Both the position numbers and the translations under genes were made by a program. DNA of 64,000 nucleotides from Centroberyx gerrardi. Lineage: Eukaryota > Chordata > Actinopteri > Beryciformes > Berycidae. The stretch spans positions 16,843,572-16,907,571 of the forward strand of contig NC_136008.1 of NCBI RefSeq assembly GCF_048128805.1, given 5' to 3'. Shown one piece after another: positions 32,115 through 44,322 of this stretch; within the stretch, counting starts at the first letter, position 1, and the number at the start of each line of letters is the position of its first letter. The notes beneath the pieces are model-generated. The model worked only from the letters and a program-made list of their open reading frames with translations. It searched no databases and had not been told where the DNA came from.

Positions 32115-33049
32115 TAGGGGTAGGCGATACCGCAAAATTTGGTTTCGATCCGATACCAAGTAATGCTGGACCAGAATCGCCGATATCGATACCGATACCG
32201 ATATTTTTTATTATTAAAAGCGGCTTATGTACTTTCATGTAGGGGAGAGCAGTGTGTCATGATTTATGAGGTGAATGCATCATCAATAGGCTAAATCTGA
32301 ATACATTTTCATGACCACTAAATTACTTGCCAAAGGTTAGCAATCATTGTAAGGTGAGTGGTAGAATTTATACCTGCCACCTGTGAAACTCGGGTTTGAT
32401 TCCCAACTGAAGCATGTATGTAGCAAGCAAAGCAAAAAAAAATTGGCTTCATTCATTTATGTAGCACTTTGTAAAAAAGTGCTACATAAATGAAGCCAGT
32501 TTTTTTTGCTTTCCACTGTTAATTACTTAATCACATGCATGTTAAAACACAGGACAGTTTTTAAAGGCAAATAACAAAAATATTTTTTTTATTATTGTAA
32601 ATTGAATGTGCAAACATGAAAAAAAAAATTTGAATAAACAAAGTGCACACAATTATTTGTGGAGAACAATGAATGTTTTAAAACTTTCACAACTTTTATA
32701 AATAAGCAAAGTGCAAATAACTAAACAAAAGCACAAACTACCCTCAACCATTCTTCTTTCCTTCAGTTAGAGCACTGGTTCTCAGGGTGCGCGCCGTGGC
32801 GTGCTGCACGTGCGCGAACGCGTATGTACAACAGCAGTGGAGAAGCAAAGAGTGCATGCATGCACTAAGATGTGTTCACGACAACGGAATGTTGTTTGCA
32901 CAGACAGTTCTACTCTTTGATGAAATGGGTACAACGTAGAAGAGAGAAACTGAAACTGATATCGATCCTATTGACGCTAGAATCGAACTTCAAAAACGAG
33001 ACGTAGTATCTGTAGTATCGATATTTTGGGATCGATCCGCCCACCCCTA
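32115..33049. mobile_element. Non-autonomous hAT element (935 bp)
   Basis: 8-bp duplication ACTTTAGC (32107-32114, 33050-33057). Ends TAGGGGTAGGCG and, inverted, TAGGGGTGGGCG. Contains a near-perfect hairpin at 32,431-32,510. No transposase recognised. Confidence 0.8.
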
Positions 33050-35239
33050 ACTTTAGCATGCTTCGTTAGGAAAGTGGAAGCTACGATGGAAGTGAGTATG
33101 GCTTATCACAAAGATTTGCTTGAGTCGAACAGTTTTCAGATGTATATAACACCAAATGTAGCATCGACGATGAACATAGAGTTTATGTTAAATCGGATTT
33201 GACAACGCCCTTTTAATAATTAGACTTAGGGTTGAGTTTTGATTGCTTTAAAATTTTAAACTGATGCCAGTGTGAATCCTTTTTTGTCTATCAGAAGCGC
33301 GATTTGTGACATTAGGTAGATGGGTGATGATGGGTGAACCTTCCTCATATGGGATCATCATTACCAACACATGCTTCGCAGCCAAGCCACATAACTTTAT
33401 TTTTAATTTCTAGTCATCGCTGTATAGGCAATAATGGCAGTGAACTACACCCTCTTGTGTAATATTTCTTAATTATAAACTGCTAGGTCTACATATGCAT
33501 TGACTATGTCCTGCCAGGCCTATATATTGTGAACCATAATCCGGAGTGGGTTATTCTTATTCCCACATCATCGTACAATTTTGTGACAACTTGAAACCTA
33601 GATTCTCGCTACTGATCGTGCTTGTAGCCTACTGTATAGAAATCATGTGAAAGCATGCACTGCAGACATTATCATTTCCTTTACAACTATATCAAACTTG
33701 GGTCAGATGACTCATCCATCACACCAATTGTTAATTCCAATGCACAGATTATTAATTTGAGAATATGGACGTGTTAAACCAGGTGCACGTGTTGCTACAT
33801 AAATATTTTTTTCCTATGTGACCCATGGGGGGGCTCTGTATTTTTTTGTTTTTACAGACACACATTTAAAAAAAAAGGGGAGGAACCCAGGCTGGACCAA
33901 CATCCATGTAGAAAATGTGGCCTTCATCACTGACATGATGAAATAATGTTATTACAAGCACGTAATGGAGCCTTAAAATACTTATTTTTTAAGCACTACG
34001 CATTCAGTTTGGTAGTTGCATTAAAAATAAATCCATACTACTGAGTGAGCTTTGTGTAAAACTATTTGTGGCCAAATTGAGTTTGATAATTATAGAAAGG
34101 ATTTATGTGACAACTTGTGTGTTCTGTTTTTTAAGGTAACCATCAACATTCTGCAGTGCAAAGAGGGTTCAGCAGGCACCAGGCTGAAATCGTTTTGGCC
34201 ATGGGAACAAAGATTGTGAACAAAGTGGATGAAATAAATTAAGCCTCAAAACCTGAACTCTGGTGTTGTCGTGTTGACTGTCATTTTGTCTTGTAACTCT
34301 GCTTGCTAAAAACCTAACAACATCTGTATTGGCTTGTGTATATGCACAGGCTTCTGTTTGTTTATCAGTTGATATTGGTTAATACTGGGGAGACAGGATG
34401 GGTGGGTATAGAAACTGTTTTGTTTTCAATAGGCTGTATTGTGGTTTCTTTCAGTCTTGATTGCATCAATGAGTACTACAAAACTTTAAATGTGTTATTG
34501 TTGTTAGTGTGTGTTAGTGTTAGTGTTGTCTTATCATGAAATGGTCCCAAATTTATCTGTAAATAGATGATGGATAGGCACGCCAGGGGCTTCTCACTGG
34601 AGTTGGTGGGGAAAACTATGAGCGTGGCAACCCTGTCCGTCCCACTTGGAGGCCACGCCCACTTGGAGGTGAGGCCCCGCCCATTTGGAGGTGCTCCAGG
34701 CTGCAGCTATACATACTTGGAGTAGAAACATAGGAGAGAACAGAGGGACAGCCGATCAGAAATGCACTGACCCGTATCAACAAATTATACCAACACACAT
34801 TACGTAAAAATATAGAAACATGGAAACAAAACTAAAAAAGTCAAATACAATAACAGTGACTCGCTATACCCCACTATGCATGCAAACTATGGAGATTTTT
34901 TCCTATCTTTATTCAAGAGCGTGGTCTTTCAGTTTGAGAGCATGATTTATTGATTTCACGTTCAGATTTTGTAATGCTTTCCCTCAAACCCTGTCCTCGC
35001 ACTCAAATATCTCCTGCTTGCACTTAGATTTGCTCTGCTTCTGCTCAAACTGTATGCTTGCACTCAGATATAATGTTGCTTGCACACAGATTTCCTGCGC
35101 TCCAGCTTCAGCCCTTCTCCTCGCACTCAGGCTGCTTCTGTGCGCTCGTGAAACGTCTGCTCTCGGATTTCTGCTCTGCTCTCGGATTTCTGCTCTGCTC
35201 TTGGATTTTTTTGTCCAACAACCCTGTCAAAATTCCCCA

Positions 35240-35620
35240 ACCAATAGAATGCCAGGTGTAGTGTTGACCAATGAAATTATCCCTGCCTCGTTGCGGGTGC
35301 GTTCGCTTTACTTCTTAGAGCATCCCGTACGGGCGGTTACTGTTTAACCGGGTTCATCCACTCCCGCCCTCCGGGGTTTTATTAAATACGACTTTTGGAA
35401 TAAAAGGACAGTTAATGTATATACCAGCGCCTGTACTTTTTCTTTTACTATAATAGCTACATAAAATAGTAGCCGTATAGCACACCGGCCTCCCGTCGGT
35501 GTGCTAGAGGAGAAAACAACGTCACCTTCATGACTCAGGAGCGGGAGTCTTGCGGATCACTGGCCAATATGGACTGCCAAAGTCAAGGACCTCAAGTAAG
35601 TTTTTTATTTTAATGGTGCT
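35240..35620 (+). promoter_or_regulatory. CpG-richer stretch with hairpin and possible first exon
   Basis: This stretch has more CpG than its neighbours. It includes a 10-bp-arm hairpin (TAGCACACCG, 35478-35487, against CGGTGTGCTA, 35497-35506). An ATG at 35530 opens 22 codons (MTQERESCGSLANMDCQSQG...) that end at a good donor, CAA/GTAAGT. No downstream exon was found, so the gene is not established. Confidence 0.25.
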
Positions 35621-35952
35621 ATTACTTCCTTCAAATTGAATTGGTTAAGTCATATTTGCGGCACGAGAATGCATCCATGATAATATGCTTGGCTTTCAAG
35701 TGTTGTACGTTATGGGAACATTGTTGCTAGGCAACTAACAACAAAATGGACACCGCCGTGTTTCTTTTTTCCTGTATTTTAGTGTTTAGGAATGGGAAAA
35801 GTACCAACAGCAAAAGTAACCAGCTAACACATTAAGACAGTAGAAAACAAAAGTAAATTCAATGAGCTACTACATTTTAAAAACGCAGTTGGTGTGTTGT
35901 GTATATATCCTTCTCTTCAAATGATGTTTACCGTTGCTGTGTCAAACTATGC

Positions 35953-36185
35953 TCTATCAGAAAGGTTTCACATATTGGAAATACGGTAAACACGTCCCCA
36001 CTTGCAGGTATCATATTCATATCTGTAACATATCTACAATTAAATCAGTTACATTGCAGACATTAAGCACTAGCTTTCCAGTTGAACAACGAGGGGTCTG
36101 TTACTGTTAAAGCTGAGGAAATCCTTAAATTAAATTGTGGGGACGTGTTTACCGTATTTCCAATATGTGAAACCTTTCTGATAGA
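35953..36185. repeat. Perfect 49-bp inverted repeat at the duplication edge
   Basis: Arms 35953-36001 and 36137-36185 are exact reverse complements, 135 bp apart. The right arm ends 5 bp before the start of duplication copy B (36,191). Confidence 0.9.
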
Positions 36186-36190
36186 AAGAT

Positions 36191-37476
36191 AGGGAAGCAA
36201 CAAGCCAGCACAGTCGAGCTGAATGTGAAGGGTTAGAGCACCAGTCTAATATGCACAAGATTCACCTGTCCTGCATATGCTCTGCATTGCTGTAGTATAT
36301 TGAGTTGCATTTTCCTTAATACATTTGTATGAGCCTCCAATGTTCCTACAACCCACTTTGACCAGGATCGCTGATGTTCCAGTTGAGAGGCGCTCTCCCG
36401 GTAGCTGGTCCTGTTGCCCTGGTCATTATTATCCTAGCTACAGTGGTTGGAGTGGCCATATGGAGGAAAAGGTAGAATATGTGAAATTAGAATAGTCATA
36501 TTTAAATATTTAAAAAGTGTCACTATTGGTAAATAATACTAAAGCTGTTGATATTTTATCCTGTAAAAGTCAACATTTATTTGTTCAAGAAATATTCACT
36601 TTTTTGCATTTTTGTATGCCATGTTTCAAACAGGGGGCGCTCTGACAACTCTCTCAGACCACCGCCTCGACCAGAGAAAAGGTATGAGTTTTAATGCCTG
36701 AATGTGCATAATATGTGGACTACATACTGTATGTTACAGGTTAACATTCATGCTAATGAATAGCTTCATCTGAAGACAAATCATGCAGAACCACAAGTCC
36801 TTTATTTCTACCAGAGGAATCAGTTCAATACACTTTTTAAATTCTGTCGAATATATGAACGTAAATGTGATAATAATAATTTGTGATTCCTTTCATAGGA
36901 AATCACTATGGGATAGATTATCCAGGTAGACTTGATTAATAAATCGTTTAAAACCATTTTTTTATATTGGTCCCATATTGTACCAATTAAAAACACTTTT
37001 TTCAATTATAATCTCTAAACAGCCTATTTACCTTGTGTTGCTTAAAATCATTTCACAATGAAAAATATTACCTATCCAAATTTCCAGAAGATACCCTGAG
37101 GACAGACAGAGACCTCCAAGGCCTGAAAAAGGGTTTGTCAAATCATTTGTCTGGCAAAAACTGATATTGTGTGTCCTGATTTCTTCCTCTTAGAAGCAAC
37201 ACCAAAACTGTAAACTGTGACACTCAGATCTCCAAACAACGCTTTCCATCCCCCAAGGAGTGAGTATCAATGACACACCTATTTCTCACTCTTTTCAAAG
37301 CCATAACACTACCTTTCATATTCACATTTTCTTTTGTATTTGCAAATCACAAGTTCATTATTTTCTCACTTTTCTATTCTTGTTTGAGTAATCGGAGACT
37401 TCCTCACTCGGTCAGGCCTGGGGCTGGTTGCACAGACGTGAGTAGTAATGCCCAGATCAGATGTAAAGATTATTAG
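36191..37476 (+). pseudogene. Siglec-like gene, 5'-truncated tail copy
   Basis: Duplicate of the 3' end of the Siglec-like gene. It starts about 40 nt before the end of the last C2 exon and keeps the TM exon (36366-36471, identical protein), 36634-36681, 36899-36925 (one Arg to Lys), 37088-37132, 37194-37259 and the final exon 37389-37476. The four tail exons between 37,132 and 37,194 are deleted. There is no signal peptide or Ig domain, so it is not a receptor gene. Confidence 0.9.
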
Positions 37477-37679
37477 ACTGTTATTGTCCCCAGACTTCAT
37501 ATGAATTACACTGGATCCATCTGAGATCATCCAGCATCACTGCTATTTAAGCTGTCTCACTTTATCTAACATATAACCTAGGACTGATACAGCTATGCAG
37601 TGCTCTTGAAATGCACATCTGTTTCTTTAGTTATGTAAATTACAAAAAGCATAATGTTAAAGGCTAATTGCCTACAGAA

Positions 37680-38065
37680 CAATTTGAGATTGTAGATCAG
37701 AAGAGGAACGCTGCATGGGCTTCAAATGTGTGGTGCTCATTGGACATATGTGAAGAAAAGAGAAGAGAAAATCCAAGGCACTCTCCTGAAGTTAAAAAGC
37801 CTTTATTGACCTTGGCTATTTCATGTTAAAACGCACCAACGCGTTGCGGCCCCACCAGGCCTTCTTCAGGGTGCAGAGAACAATGTTGTGTGGATTTTCT
37901 CTTCCCTTTTCTTCACAATTTGAGATTGTAATTGACTGTAATTTCCCTGAATTTTGTTGTAGGATTATAACGTATATGCAAACTTTTGAGTCCTTCAAGA
38001 CATCCTGGACACATCAAGCACTTCCAGGCCCATGATGCTGTGTTATTGTTTTGCATTCACACAGA

Positions 38066-38106
<41 letters not shown>

Positions 38107-38135
38107 TGAGTGTGTGTGTGTGTGTATGTGTGTAA
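37680..38135. repeat. Copy B of the 13.5-13.95 kb repeat and microsatellite
   Basis: Nearly identical to 13,500-13,950 except for CT and GT run length. No gene is seen from 37,477 to 41,332 apart from probable uPAR-like B 3' UTR. Confidence 0.6.
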
Positions 38136-38630
38136 ACACGGATGTACCTGTGACTTTACAGAGCTTTTCTGGAAGACTGAAAAGTTTCTAGGTGATAGAC
38201 ATTCATTGACATTAATGGCCCATCACTTAATGAATCTGTCTGTCAGTCTTTCTGTAGTCCCTTTCATTTACAAAGCTTCTTATTTTATGAACCGCTTTCA
38301 TTTAACAGAATTTCAAAATGTTCATTACTAAGCCATTTATGTGCGTTGCCTTATAAATTCAACCTGTTAAACAAGTATTGCTGTTTTTATCTCATTTTTC
38401 CTCAGTTGACTGGGTTATGTGTAACATACACAACATAACTGTAAAATGATATACTTGCTATAAACCCTTTATAGAGAGGTAGTTGTCATGCAGTTTGGTC
38501 ACTCTATCAGTTCTGTAGAAGAAACCTTTGGAAAACCTTCACACAATTACTGGGTTGTTGGGTTTACTTTAAAAAAAAACAACAAATAAACAAACTGAAG
38601 GATTAATTAATAGTTACATTTTGTATATTT

Positions 38631-39846
38631 GATTGGGGTGTCACGATTTCGATTCTAAATCGAAAATCGATCAAAATGAGCGTTCGATTTCGACCTTCGA
38701 AATCACAATCAGGTAAGCGATTCTCCCAGTGTTTTTTTCTCTCCACCCCTGCCTACTCGCACGAGTCTGAAGAAAAAAAACAAAAACATTTCAATGAGGA
38801 CAGCATAGCTGCTAGATAGCGCCCGTTCTGTTTCACTATAGCGCCCAAGAGCGCCCGTCATTTTTATAAATCATTTAAAATGTACCAAAAACTGAAAATC
38901 AAGTTATCAGCTTTGTTTTATATATACTTCAAGTTGTCATCGATGAACCGGAACCGGAAAATACTGTATATCTGGTGACACTGAGACGTTTGCTTTTCCC
39001 CGGGTTTAATCGTCTTTCCACCGGTAAAAATGGCTTCGCCGGCTCAGCGTCACGCTTTTAAAACCTTCTGGAAGCTGTCAGATTGTGCTGTGAGACAGAA
39101 CCTGACCCGCCGTATGTAGTGGAAAGTTACGAAGACATTGTGAGTTGAAGTCTTTTGATCGAAATCGCTTGTTTATCGCTCGATTATACAAGACACAAGA
39201 TCACCTTCACTAAACAGCGAGACCTACCTGCTCTCGCCGCCGGAGACGGACGCTGTTTTCCGGGAGGCAGTGCGCCGAAGAGTCGGTAGGAGGACTGGCC
39301 GGGTTGCAGCGACTTTTATCCATATAAGTTTGGCGACTTTTTCCATATGTTTGGCGACTATTATTGTCTGATCTTATTACTGTGTGGGCTGAAGTGCTGG
39401 AGGTTTTGTATGTATTTTGAAAGCTTATCGTTAGCCAAGATAGGAAGGATCTGTTTTGTTGTCATACTGTGAATGTTGACACTGAAGTAAGGAGACGCCC
39501 TGAATCGCCTTGCCATGTATTTGGTACCAAATTAAAGGGAAAGTTGTGTTTTTTTAAATGGAAAAACTTTGAAAAAAATTTGACCATATGGCCTTAGTGT
39601 GGTACATTCCAAAAAAAAATATGGCAGTTATATCACACATGATACCATCTCTTTAAAGAAGAATTTGAAAATGTAAATGACAGTTGTCAGGGCATAAAAC
39701 CAATGATCTGTTGATCTTTACAAATCAAGACTCAATAGTCTAACAATGGCATAGCCGTCAGTGCTGAAAAAAAAATGTTTAAATCAAAAATCAAATCGAA
39801 TCGTGACCTTAAAATCGAAAGTCAAATCGAATCGTGACACCCCTAA
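38631..39846. mobile_element. DNA transposon insertion (1216 bp) with GGGGTGTCACGATT ends
   Basis: Copy A has the empty site GTATATTTACAT (about 14,324); here TATTT is repeated at 38626-38630 and 39847-39851. The ends are inverted (GGGGTGTCACGATT, AATCGTGACACCCC), followed inside by TCGATT-rich palindromes. No transposase frame. Probably hAT-like; the 5-bp repeat is shorter than the hAT norm. Confidence 0.75.
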
Positions 39847-40649
39847 TATTTACATATTAAACAATCTTTTTATATTTTCTGTGACTCACTCAAAATCTAT
39901 GCCATATTGCTATATACAAACTAACATTTGTTGCCAAAGTTGTTTATTACTTAAGCTGTCATTTCATTCATAATAGTCAGTTCTTTTTATTGAAAGACAT
40001 TAAGTCTAACCCATTAAGCTTTACATACTTGTGATTAGCATAGTTTTGCTCCCATTCACTGCATACAATTTAAAATGAAAGAAATTCTGACAGTTCTGTC
40101 ATGATGGCTAACAGGAAAATTGGGATAGGTATGAGCTTCCCACACATGGCAAAGGCACTGTAATAACAAAATAGAACTCAGTATAGACATAGTTCAGCTC
40201 AAATCAGGGACTTGAGTCAGCAGATAAAGCCTGTGGGTCTGATTCAGACCTGGACTTCCTCGACTTTTGATTCACAAGGTCTGTGTTGCACTCTAGCCCT
40301 AGGTGTAACTATGTGTGGGCAGTATAAGCTAATTTGTCTGGTGGTGTGCTTCCTTCTGAACTAGCCACCTTTGAAGTGAACATTTATTTTGCCACTGTCT
40401 GCTCATGAATCTTATTTGCATAAATTCATTGTACACACCCTTTTGCCAACCTTACACCAAATTTATAGCTGATACAACTGCCCTCTATGCCTGCATGTCA
40501 TGAAAGTTAGAAGTGAATTTCGTATTTTGAATGTCTGGAATGAGACTGAGACATCATGAGACTTAGAAACCCCAAAGAAAACACAAAAATAAAATGTATC
40601 AGTTATCAAATTATTCATTTTTTACGGAAGAAGATTAAGGTCACATGTG

Positions 40650-40820
40650 AGAAATTTATTTGAGTTCTGAGATTAATCTCAGAATTCGGAGAAAAAAGTC
40701 AGAATGCTCACTTTAAATCAGAATTCTGACTTTATTCTCAGAATTCTGACCTTAATCTCAGAATGTTGCAATTCTGACTTTAAACTCAGAATTCTCACTT
40801 TGAATTCTGACTTTTGCTGT
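40650..40820. repeat. TCAGAATTCTGA-type repeat
   Basis: Tandem, partly palindromic copies of CAGAATTCTGACTTTA / TCTGAGATTAATCTCAGA. Present in copy B only. Confidence 0.6.
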
Positions 40821-41332
40821 TTAATTGAGCTTTATAGGTAATATTCAAAACAATATAGGTGGGAGCAGGTAAAAAATTGTTTGAGGCAAAGGGCAGAAAT
40901 GCTATGTTTATTTATCATATTTTGCTGGCTATACTGTCTGCTACCCTACTTCCTGTTTCTCATCAAAATTCAGCTGCTTGTATGGAAATTATTTTAACTT
41001 AGCAGTACATTGAACATAGTATGTGTCTATACCAATCAAAGCTTTTGTGCATAAAAGCTGAAGAGAGTGTGGGCGGGGTGTGTGGGTGGCCAGGTGGGAT
41101 GGTTAGTGGATCTCATCCCAAAAAGTGTGTTGAATATTCCACAAATTGGTGCGGCATACACAGAAAAGGAGTGGAGAGAGACCTTGTGTAAAAATGGAAC
41201 ACAGCAGACACTGGTTAACAGGCAGGGTTAGGGATTGGATATCAAGAGGGAGGATAAGGAGTGGTGAGGAGCATGAGGCCATACAGAGGTGAGGAGGGAA
41301 ACTGAATGGTGAGGTTATTGTGTCTCCGTCAG

Positions 41333-44291
41333 TTAAAAGAACAGGGCAAAAGAGACCATTGGTGCCACCAGGAGCAGGAGGCTAACACCGGTGCTGCTGG
41401 CGCTGTTGCACATGTCACCCTCACAGCAGCTAATTTCTTTTCCTATGGCTCCTGCTGCCTGTGCAGGTGTTATACCCGAGCACATGGTCTGGGAGGCGCA
41501 GCCCTTCAAGGTTGTCTTCTTACCTTCTACATCCACTATGAGAACGAAAACAATGTTAGTGACTGAGCTTAATGCTTTACCATGTCTAGCTGCATCACTA
41601 AACATTCCTATGAGCTGAGGAATGTGAAATATTAGAGTGAGTCATCTGATGCCATAGGCCTGTTACCTGTTGTTGTGATGCAGCGGTCCTCATCCCCCAA
41701 GCAGCTTAGAATGCTTTTGCATTCCCCCTTGTCATTGCAGCCATGGCACTTTTTACCATTGGGAGAAGGGACACGGGTCACTGTAAGATAAAACTTACAT
41801 TGTTCATAGTGCTACCATACATTAGATAAGATAAAACTTGAAAGATCTCCATGGGGAAATTGGGTGATTTCAGCATCAAAGAATAGGATATTAACTAATA
41901 TGCTATATGCAAATAATGAGTATTGAAGATAATGCATGAAGTAATTACAACAAAAGAATATTTTGATAATAATACAACAAATAAGTTAAAATAACAGTGT
42001 CTTAATTGACAGATTTACAGATTAAAGGCATGGGCGGAGATTGCGGAGTGGCCAGGAGGGCACTCTGCAATACAAACAGTGGCTGAGAGGTGACATAACA
42101 ACCCTTGAATAGTTTATTTGTACCTCTGCACAAATTAAACTATATCTATGTGTTATTGTATGAGGCTATCCAATTTGACAGGCATCTCAGGGATCTTGTC
42201 TATAAAGCTCTGGTGGTTGAGTCAGACAGTAGGCCTATGCAAGCGAAGCGATAGATAAATCTGTTATCTAAGAGTGTTAGGCAGACTAGACTGCTTTTGT
42301 TTGTCTGGGACTCAATGAGAGTGTCTCACATTAAGACCAATATCTTTTTTTTCTGCCAGAGGCTTCTGTGATTTAGGCAAAATAGCGTAAAAGTCAAACT
42401 CACCTATGATTAGAGGATGTTTGTTTTTAACCAATTAAACATTTTCTGTAAATATTAAAATTAATCTGAATTGTATCTTTTAGTCGATGAAACCAATTTT
42501 GTTGGTGTTACATGCTAAATTCTGTTAAACACTGATGATTTTGCTGAAAATTTGAAACATGCCAACACTAACATTTATGGGTGTCAACCACACAATTTTT
42601 CAAATTTTGGTGAGTTTTTGAGTCATAGAACCAAATGCATTCCATTTTCAACGAGTACAGGAGTCGGTCCAAAGAAGCATCTGATTATCAAAACACAGTA
42701 AATACAGGGAAGTTACCAGGGATAGTTTGGGAGTTGCAGAGGTCAGTGGAGCAACACTTGGTGCTTATTGAGGTCCTGGAGACTCCAAAGTTGGCCGAGC
42801 CGCTCATACACTGATCAGCCACAATACAAGACTTCATGTGGACATTGAGGAGTTCTGTATCACCTGCAGAACAAACAGCAGCCTTTGTCAAATTATGTAG
42901 AATGCCAAAGAGTCTTACTTGCTGAAAGAAAAACCATGCACTACTACATACCCAGGTATGAAACGACTCTTGCTGCTGCACATTGACCGAGTGAGGAACA
43001 ATCTTTGGATGTGTCTGTGCAGCTTCCTGAGAGTCCAGGGACGCATTCGTAACATGTCAGGGTGTAGGCTGAGAGAACAGATGAACAAGTCAGACAAGTT
43101 AAATATGAACTTTTTGCAATTTAAACATGTGTAGCGGGGTAGAGCGGGGCACTGTTATTGTATTTCATTTTTTAGTTATTTTTGTTTCAGTGTGTGTTGG
43201 TATCAGGGGCGGAAATTACGGGGGGGACAGGGGGGTCCGGACCCCCCCTTCCTGGGACTAACAGAGAGTTGTCCCCCTCAATATATCATTGTAAACATAA
43301 CTATATAATTTTAAATAATATAATAATATGCATTGAAAGCACTTGTGCTAATTATAGACGCAAAACAATGCGTTTTTAAGTTTCGAAAGATTGCGTCCCC
43401 CCTCATACGCCTCACAGTGGTTTGGTCCACTGCCTACCTGACTCCCCGAACTCCCACACACACACACATCAGCCCTCGGTACGAGTGTCTGTGGAGGATC
43501 TCTGGAAGTGTGTCAGTGGTGGCAGACCTCCAGTAAGAAGCTACTTTGCAAAGGTTAACTTAAAACAAAGGATGTGTCAGACATTTTTCTTTACTTCTAC
43601 CACTCAGTAGAATAAAACACATTCACAATGTAACCAGACTACATTTTGTTGGCTCCATTACCTCGGGTTGAATCTTGTGCGTCAGCGTGGTGGTACGGAG
43701 CCGCGTCTCCTAATGCATGTATGTGTATGGAGGCAGGAGGTCTGTCCACTATTAAAATCATCATAACTCGCTGAATTTTCGACCGATTTTCAAGCGGTTT
43801 GGTTTGTTACAAATGCCAGACATGTATTTATGATACAGGATACTTGGTTAAATTAAAATGCGGGTTTTCATACCAAAATACTTTATCTTTTGTAGATGGT
43901 GACAGTAATATTTCTATAATATAATATTTAAGATTAACTCACCCTATGTAATTAGGTTCTAAGTATATTTTTTTTTTCTTACTGCATGTAAAATGGCTGC
44001 CACTATGTTATTTTGTTCATAATTTTGGAAATAAATGAAGACTTAATTAATAAAAAAGACATAATTACAACAAACATTATGTTAAAATATAAGTAAGTTT
44101 CTGGCAGGCTTCATAGCGTTCTGGACTTTTACACACTGACAGCAAAACATTAGAGATCTGCTTTTTCGGGAAAACTAAATCTAATTAGGCATATATTAGC
44201 TTTAGTTCAGTTAATGGGTGTTGCATCTCACCTACTACTGTAAATAACCTGCATGCTGTGTGTGTGTGTGTGGGGGGGGGGTGTGTGTGTG

Positions 44292-44322
<31 letters not shown>

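Larger units (their letters stand above)
31045..34724. mobile_element. 3.68-kb composite insertion bounded by GAAACATA
   Basis: GAAACATA occurs at 31037-31044 and 34725-34732; the relative at about 44,690 (inverted) has it once. The left part starts near CAGGGCTATTCAATTAC and contains two copies of a segment (31,166-31,240; 31,408-31,490) each next to a (CA)n run. Around 31,930 are CpG-rich GGCCCGCGGGCCGCC motifs. No clear terminal inverted repeats, so it may be several elements. Confidence 0.5.
30236..34905 (+). repeat. Interspersed repeat interrupted by several insertions
   Basis: The pieces 30,236-30,570, 30,915-31,044 and 34,725-34,905 together match one repeat that is also found inverted at 44,618-45,110 and direct at 45,715-45,985. 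The matching sites elsewhere are uninterrupted, so the intervening blocks are insertions. Class unknown; the outer end reads ATAACAGTGACTCGCTATA. Confidence 0.65.
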
